In this document: positions 58,676 to 64,000 of the stretch, one piece after another
How positions within the stretch are numbered: the first letter of the stretch is position 1
Layout of the letters: each line of letters begins with the position of its first letter
Assembly (NCBI GenBank): GCA_963575645.1
Contig: OY754466.1
Span: 44,486,001 to 44,550,000, forward strand
From: Xanthostigma xanthostigma
Lineage: Eukaryota > Arthropoda > Insecta > Raphidioptera > Raphidiidae
Direction: 5' to 3'
Length of the DNA stretch: 64,000 nt
Translations under genes and position numbers: made by a program
The notes under the pieces: generated by a model
Seen by the model: the letters and a program-made list of their open reading frames with translations, nothing else
Told to the model about the DNA's origin: nothing
Databases searched by the model: none

Positions 58676-58750
58676 AATCCCGCGACCGGAATCGATATTT
58701 CGACCTTCTGCGTACGAAGCAGACGCTATAGCAGCTCAGTTATGCGAAAT
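58676..58750 (-). pseudogene. Degenerate tRNA-like sequence
   Basis: The minus strand shows TGAGCTGCTATAGCGTCTGC, TTCGTACGCA and CGATTCCGGTCGCGGGA in tRNA order, with CGT in the anticodon position. The T-arm is imperfect. Probably an old SINE head. Confidence 0.35.
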
Positions 58751-59116
58751 GAAACCCACTGGTTTTTTGACCCCCATTACAAATTTTCTTAACATATGTT
58801 ACATGTCGCTGATGCATCACTTCCAAATGTCAATTAAAATTACAAAAATAAATACACGAAATGCATTTCAAATGTAAGTAGTAAAAATATTTATGTATCT
58901 TTTTTAAAAAAACTGTTACAAAAAACGTCAAGAGAAGATGATACAAATGCAATAATAAAAGTTACAGTAATACCTCGCCTACCGCTCGGTAAAATGTCGA
59001 GGAACCCATATAAAGATAAATTGGCCTATATTTATACTAATGTTCATTGAATGTTTACCCAAAGATTTAAAAGTATACATAAATGGACCTACCATTCCCT
59101 ATTTTAGTTTATAGCT

Positions 59117-59228
59117 CTCTGAGAACAGTAACAGAACCCGTTACCGTCTTGCGCAGTAGCTGAAACGAAACCGTATCGATTTCTGAGCTACCGCGCAAGA
59201 TTATGATGGTTCTGTTGCCGTTTCAGAG
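59117..59228. repeat. Small palindromic element, copy 2
   Basis: CAGTAACAGAACC...CTTGCGCAGTAGCTGAAACG pairs with GAGCTACCGCGCAAG...GGTTCTGTTGCCG. Related to 33885-34010. Confidence 0.55.
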
Positions 59229-59445
59229 AGATTGGAACAGAGCTAATAGAATGTTAGTGATGACAACATTAATATGAGAGGCGCTCGTCTTTTTCTAAAT
59301 ACCGATAACATAATATTAGTGTGCATTTTTGAAGGATATTTAATGAGGTTTATAAACATTATATTGTTGATAAAAAAATATTTTAAATTTTAGATTTGTT
59401 TAATCAATATTTAAAAGATACGGTGAGGAGTTTTGGTCCTTTGGA

Positions 59446-59631
59446 ATAAGAAAAATCGCAGGGATTGTGGACATAAAGTTAGATTTATCATTGTACGACG
59501 TTTCGTCTATAGATTTAGACAATATAATAGTACAACATGAAAACTATTATGAAAATAATAAATCTATAGACGAAACGTCGTACACTAATAAATCTAACTT
59601 TTAGCCCACAATCCTGCGATTTTTCTTATTA
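59446..59631. repeat. Hairpin 1 of a cluster, about 73-bp arms
   Basis: AATAAGAAAAATCGCAGGGA...CTATAGATTT pairs with AAATCTATAGACGAAACG...GCGATTTTTCTTATT. Each arm includes the palindrome GACGAAACGTC or a close form. Confidence 0.8.
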
Positions 59632-59636
59632 ATTAT

Positions 59637-59675
59637 TATAGGTACTTACTTTTTCAAAACTTTGTAAGTACCTAT
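59637..59675. repeat. Hairpin 2 of the cluster
   Basis: ATAGGTACTTAC and GTAAGTACCTAT pair around a loop of about 15 bases. Confidence 0.75.
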
Positions 59676-59695
59676 AATATTTTAAACTCTCTATT

Positions 59696-59858
59696 CAATG
59701 TATATGTCACCGGGATATTGTCAAATCCGTGATATTGTAATTTCACTAGTGAAATTACAATATCACGATTGAAAAAGAGTCGTGATATTGTAATTTCACT
59801 AAGTGAAATTATAATATCACGGGTTTGACAATATCCCGGTGACATATATAAACATTGT
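59696..59858. repeat. Hairpin 3: double palindrome in a larger palindrome
   Basis: The outer arms (TATATGTCACCGGGATATTG and complement) enclose two copies of a roughly 40-bp palindrome (CGTGATATTGTAATTTCACT and complement), one on each side of the centre. A CTGAAGAT-GTA-TTT-TAC-GAAA motif follows at 59891. Confidence 0.8.
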
Positions 59859-59920
59859 TCATGATATTGTAATTTGATTGCAGACAGATTCTGAAGATGT
59901 ATTTTACGAAAGCTGCTCAT

Positions 59921-60518
59921 TGAATGAAAAATGTTTTAATATATTTTTGGAATTGTTCTTCTCCACACAGTCAATATGTAACTGTTTAATCAAATTTGAC
60001 TGATAAAAACTTTGTTATAAACATATTCTACACCTAGAGTAAAGTGTATTTACTTACCAGTGAAATGACAGGTTGGAATAATTAATTATTTCTTGACTTT
60101 TTACACCCACTGTAACGTTGGTACCTAAGTTGTTAACGTTATTGTTTTATGAAGAAATAAGTTATTTAATTTATTTTTAGATTTAGATATTTTATTTAAA
60201 ATGCAAGGTGCAATACTCGTTTTTTAATGTATCTTGTATACCCACGACTATTGAAAAAGTTTCAGATTTTAATTAATTATTAACGTTGCAAATACTGTTA
60301 ATATACTCTATTTAAAATATGAAGAAGAACTAACTGTATTTTAGTGCAATAAGCGTTTTAATTTTGTTATGACCTTTACAAGGTCGGTAATGAAATAAGA
60401 TAGTTAAATATTAATTATTGAATGTTAAATAATCTGCAACGGAGATTCTCGATTTTAATATTTTACTGATTAAATTTATAAATGTATTAAAAATTTAAGT
60501 ATAAGGTCGCGAAAAGGC
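59921..60518. other. Unassigned AT-rich sequence
   Basis: No gene or repeat boundary. Confidence 0.4.
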
Positions 60519-60714
60519 GCTGTTATATCATTACCTGGGAAACCTCGGTTCTTTCCACCTGTTTCGCCATAGTTACCAAATTTGTATAACTTCACAGACA
60601 CTACACACATGTAAGGCATGAATGTGTGTGCGTTACCCAGTAGCTGACGCCATATTGGTTCATGCGACAGATATCGGTCCACCGCTACGCTCGAGCTGGG
60701 TCTCCTGGTTACAG
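60519..60714. mobile_element. TIR MITE, copy 2 (one end missing)
   Basis: Reverse-orientation copy of 54774-55046 ending GGTCTCCTGGTTACAG. The other end stops near GTTATATCATTACCTGGG. Confidence 0.7.
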
Positions 60715-62820
60715 ACTTCATGGTTGTAATATAGTGAGAGCAAAAACTTTGCTTGGGTATCATTGAGTGATTTTCCATTGAAGAAGACGCGTTGATATCG
60801 CGGAACGAACAGAAATTAAAAAAAAAACGAGTGGTTATAGAATCTTATTTTTTTTAAGTCAGTTAAAATTACAAAAATACGACCACTTTTAACTCGACAA
60901 ACGTTGCGCTAACCATGTTGACATTATCAGGCAATATTCGAGCGTGAAGTCAACACACGCAATATATGAAATTATAGTATTTGACACGTGTGTCTTGGTG
61001 AATCCAAAGATCGGCACGCGTGTTTTTTGGTGACATGCCAAATCGATGTCAATTTGTGTTCTAACCGGCCCGCTAATTGTACTTCCATCTTTGTCACTTC
61101 TATAATTGTTACTCTAGTATTTTATTTTCAGGCAGCCACGTCACCTTGGAAACGGAAGTTAAAATATGCGGTTTTCAAAACAGAAATACAAAAGGTGCAC
61201 TAATATAGATACTAGCTCGAGTAAAATTAGCGCAGAGGAAAGAACTTTTTCAATGCGAAAAAGGAGCGGATTGTTTTTTTCATTTTAAAAAGCTTGAAGA
61301 GTTTTTTCAATTTTTTATTCTTGAAATTTTAGTATTAAAAAATTATCCAAGTGGATATTATTATAACTGGCCTATTTACTCAAATATTATTTTCAAGTTT
61401 TTGGTGCCTACTTGCCACGCAAAACGTCTCCCCCTACGCTATTCTGATTTGATTGGTTTATAACTGTAACAAAGTAATCATAAAAAAGAGGGAGCTGGGG
61501 GAGGGAGGTGTTATTACAACATTGTCAGTTATTTTCAGCAAGTTCTAAGAAAATGGAATAGTGTTGATAATATATACACGGTTTTAAAAAAATGTTTTTT
61601 TATTAAAATTTTCTCGGAAAGACAAATTTGAAATTACATCGTTTTATATTCTTACGTATACAAATACAAAATTCGTGCCTTAAACTATATCTTAAGACTT
61701 AAACTATAAATAAAACCTACGGAAAAGTGAAATAACCACTGCAGTTTTTTCCTTGTGAAATGCAAGGTTAGTAAAGTAGAGGTTGGCTCGTTCCAGCGTA
61801 ATCGCTGGAATGACGTCCAAAGATAGATAAAGAAATAGCCGTTAAAATTGGAAATTTTTTGCTTTCAAAAATTTTAGTTTTAATAATATCTGTATAAGCA
61901 AACAAACAATTAAATAACGCTCAAGAAATGGCAAACATTGTTAAATATATATTTTTATACTTTTCTGTCTTCTGTCTCAGATGTCTTTTTTTTGTTATTG
62001 TTATGTTGAGGTATTTAATACAGATGAACATGATTTATCGGCAAAATGATTTAAAAATATTCAGAATTTATTGCAAATTCTGTTTTTTTTTTTTTTAATG
62101 TTTTTACAATTGTTAAAACTACCAAAACTGTATAAAAACATGATGTTGGCTCGCATTGATTTGGCAGGTCTGCCAGATGACGTCATCCTCCCAACACTAT
62201 TCAACGGAACAAGGCAACCCCCACTTTACTAACCTCGATAAAATGCAACAATTATGTAGTATTCTTTTATAATATAATAATTAATACAGGCGTGACAATA
62301 AAATTAAACTTGTGACGATATCACCATTTTTAAAAAGAAATTATTTTTCGGAAAAAATGTTCTGTACACTCTTAATTTAAATTCTTCTATTCGATTGCGT
62401 TTCTTATATAACAAGAAACAATATAATTCCATATAAAAAAATCGAACGGCATAACTTTTAATAAACTTTATAATGAACGTTTTGATATCACCTAGTAGAC
62501 TAGTACAGGGATGGGGAACCTATGGCATCCGACATGAACACGACATTGATTGAGGTGCAAAATCGAAACAATTAAAAATATGCTAGATGTCGAAAAAAAT
62601 GATTATCACCAAATAACTAATACGTTTCATGGCGCTCACTGTTTTATCGAAATTATTAACTTCCCGCTACAAAAAAAAATTTTTTTTTTTCAAAAAAAAT
62701 CAGGAAGTTATTGTTTTTACCCCGATTTTTGAAAATCGAGTTTTCGTCAGATCTCGACTTTTTGAAGTCCTAGGAAGCTATTCTGACTATTTTGGCGATG
62801 ATGTCCGTAGGGCTGAATAA
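60715..62820. other. Unassigned sequence
   Basis: Nothing gene-like. TACAGGGATGGGGAACCTAT at about 62503 looks like a lone hAT-type terminus. Overlapping plus frames at 62550-62820 are low-complexity. Confidence 0.4.
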
Positions 62821-62856
62821 GTGTGTGTATGTGTGTTGGGGTGTGTGTGTATATGT
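62821..62856. repeat. GT-rich simple sequence
   Basis: GTGTGTGTATGTGTG-type tract following the phrase GTCCGTAGGGCTGAATAA. Confidence 0.8.
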
Positions 62857-63069
62857 ATGAAAACCTCTCATTACTTTTGAACGGAGTGTCCGATTGAAAC
62901 GCGGTTTGCGGCATCTAACGTGACTTTTCTGAAATTAGATTTCCAGAAAATTTGGAATGATTCGGTCCAATAGATTTTGAGAAATCTACAAAAAACAAAT
63001 TTCAAAAATTTTTTGAAATTTGTTTTTTTAGAATATTTTCTAAACTACAAAACCGATTAATTCAAAAAT

Positions 63070-63610
63070 ATAATTAGCTCTTTTCCTCAAAAACTGCGTC
63101 GATTGTCGTAATTCGCATCAAAATCGGTTCATTTGTTCACGAGATATCGTGAAAAGAAAATTCGTAAGTGTTTTTTTTTTTTAATTACTCATAAAATTCT
63201 TATCATATCAATTTTTTTTGGTAATAAATTACTTTCTTAGGTTAAAAAAAATTGCGTCGATTGCCGCAAACCGCATCAAAATCGGTTCATTTATTCACGA
63301 GATATCGTGAACAGAAAATTCGAAAGAAAGTGTTTTTTTAAAATTACTCGTTAAATTCTTATCATATCGATTTTTTTGTAATAAATTACTTTCTATGGTT
63401 AAAAAAACTGCGTCGATTGCCGCAAACCGCATCAAAATCGGTTCATTTGTTCATAAGATATCGTGAACAGGAAATTCGTAAGAAAGTGTTTTTTTTTAAT
63501 TACTCGTAAAATTCTTATCATAACGATTTTTTTTGTAATAAATTACTTTCTTAGCTTAAAAAAAACTGCGTCGATTGCCGCAAACCGCATCAAAATCGGT
63601 CTATTTCATG
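63070..63610 (+). repeat. Tandem satellite, unit about 157 bp
   Basis: GCGTCGATTG recurs at 63096, 63254, 63410 and 63568 (spacing 156-158). Each unit contains CGCATCAAAATCGGTTCATT, ACGAGATATCGTGAACAG and AATTCTTATCATATCGATTT. The last unit breaks off at TCGGTCTATTTC. Confidence 0.85.
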
Positions 63611-64000
63611 CGCACTTTCCCAAATAACGCCTACGTAACTATTATTATCCAATAATGCGATCGATCAGGTGATTTATCATCCATTCTGTTAAAATAAGAT
63701 AACATTTTTTGATTACCAGTTAAACAAATGACCAAAAAATAATTAAATATAGCTACTAAACGATTATACAAGTAATTGATTTAAAAAAATTACATTCTGA
63801 TAATTTCAGATCTATACAAAACTTAATCAGTTATTAGTAATTTTTTCGGCAGTGTCAAAGATTTTAAAATTTATTTCTATCTTTGTTTTCTTATTATAAA
63901 AATACTGTTTATTTTTTCATAAATGGCAGTATTGCGATAAAATAAAACTACTCTCAAATGCATTATTTGAATATAATTAATAATATGCGTTAAGGCACTT
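63611..64000. other. AT-rich sequence, nothing recognised
   Basis: No feature supported. Confidence 0.45.

Noticed and set aside
1-64000. CRISPR arrays, bacterial operons, riboswitches
   Set aside because: No regularly spaced short repeats with unique spacers and no prokaryotic gene organisation; the content is eukaryotic repeats.

Overview
The window is AT-rich eukaryotic DNA from an insect-like genome. It carries Helitrons, hAT and TA-type MITEs, tRNA-derived SINEs, LINE 3' ends and a Ty3/Gypsy element. Several repeats resemble types I associate with Lepidoptera, such as short Helitrons starting TCTATACTAATA and ending in a hairpin plus CTAG, but that is recollection and the order is not settled. 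No host protein-coding gene is recognisable. The only long open reading frame (37610-41476) belongs to a retrotransposon. The region reads as a gene desert, a large intron or a repeat-rich chromosome segment.

Layout. 0-6 kb: a 36-bp-TIR MITE, a LINE 3' end split by a hAT MITE, a Helitron carrying a tRNA-Lys-like segment, and a repeat split by another hAT MITE. 6-16 kb: dispersed repeat pairs, two related minisatellite blocks, a Helitron and a fold-back retroelement. 15.7-31 kb: SINEs, Helitrons, hAT MITEs with intact 8-bp duplications, large hairpins, and a three-level nest (28450-30944) in which a hAT MITE and a long-inverted-repeat DDE transposon both sit inside one Helitron. 31-37 kb: another tRNA-bearing Helitron and a second copy of the minisatellite-bearing element in reverse orientation. 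37.4-41.8 kb: a whole-looking Ty3/Gypsy element with identical LTRs inside a LINE 3' end. 42-52 kb: more fold-back elements, an inverted SINE dimer, hAT remnants and a second nest (SINE > fold-back element > TTAA MITE). 52-64 kb: MITEs, one with 0.28-kb inverted repeats, a hairpin cluster at 59.4-59.9 kb and a 157-bp satellite at the end.

The most interesting pattern is a group of small fold-back elements (9.2, 24.2, 26.2, 43.5, 45.9 and 51.1 kb). Each has long inverted arms, a single-sided unpaired 3' tail and 9-13-nt target duplications. In their arms they carry a hairpin of the form CTGAAGA-N-stem-loop-stem-GAAA, close to a hammerhead ribozyme core but with one extra nucleotide. Three further insertions of 51-53 bp (4.1, 21.1 and 28.4 kb) consist only of the tail and adjacent terminus, again between target duplications. 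This looks like target-primed retroposition of Penelope-like, ribozyme-related terminal repeats. That interpretation is inference; the arms, tails, duplications and motif are read directly.
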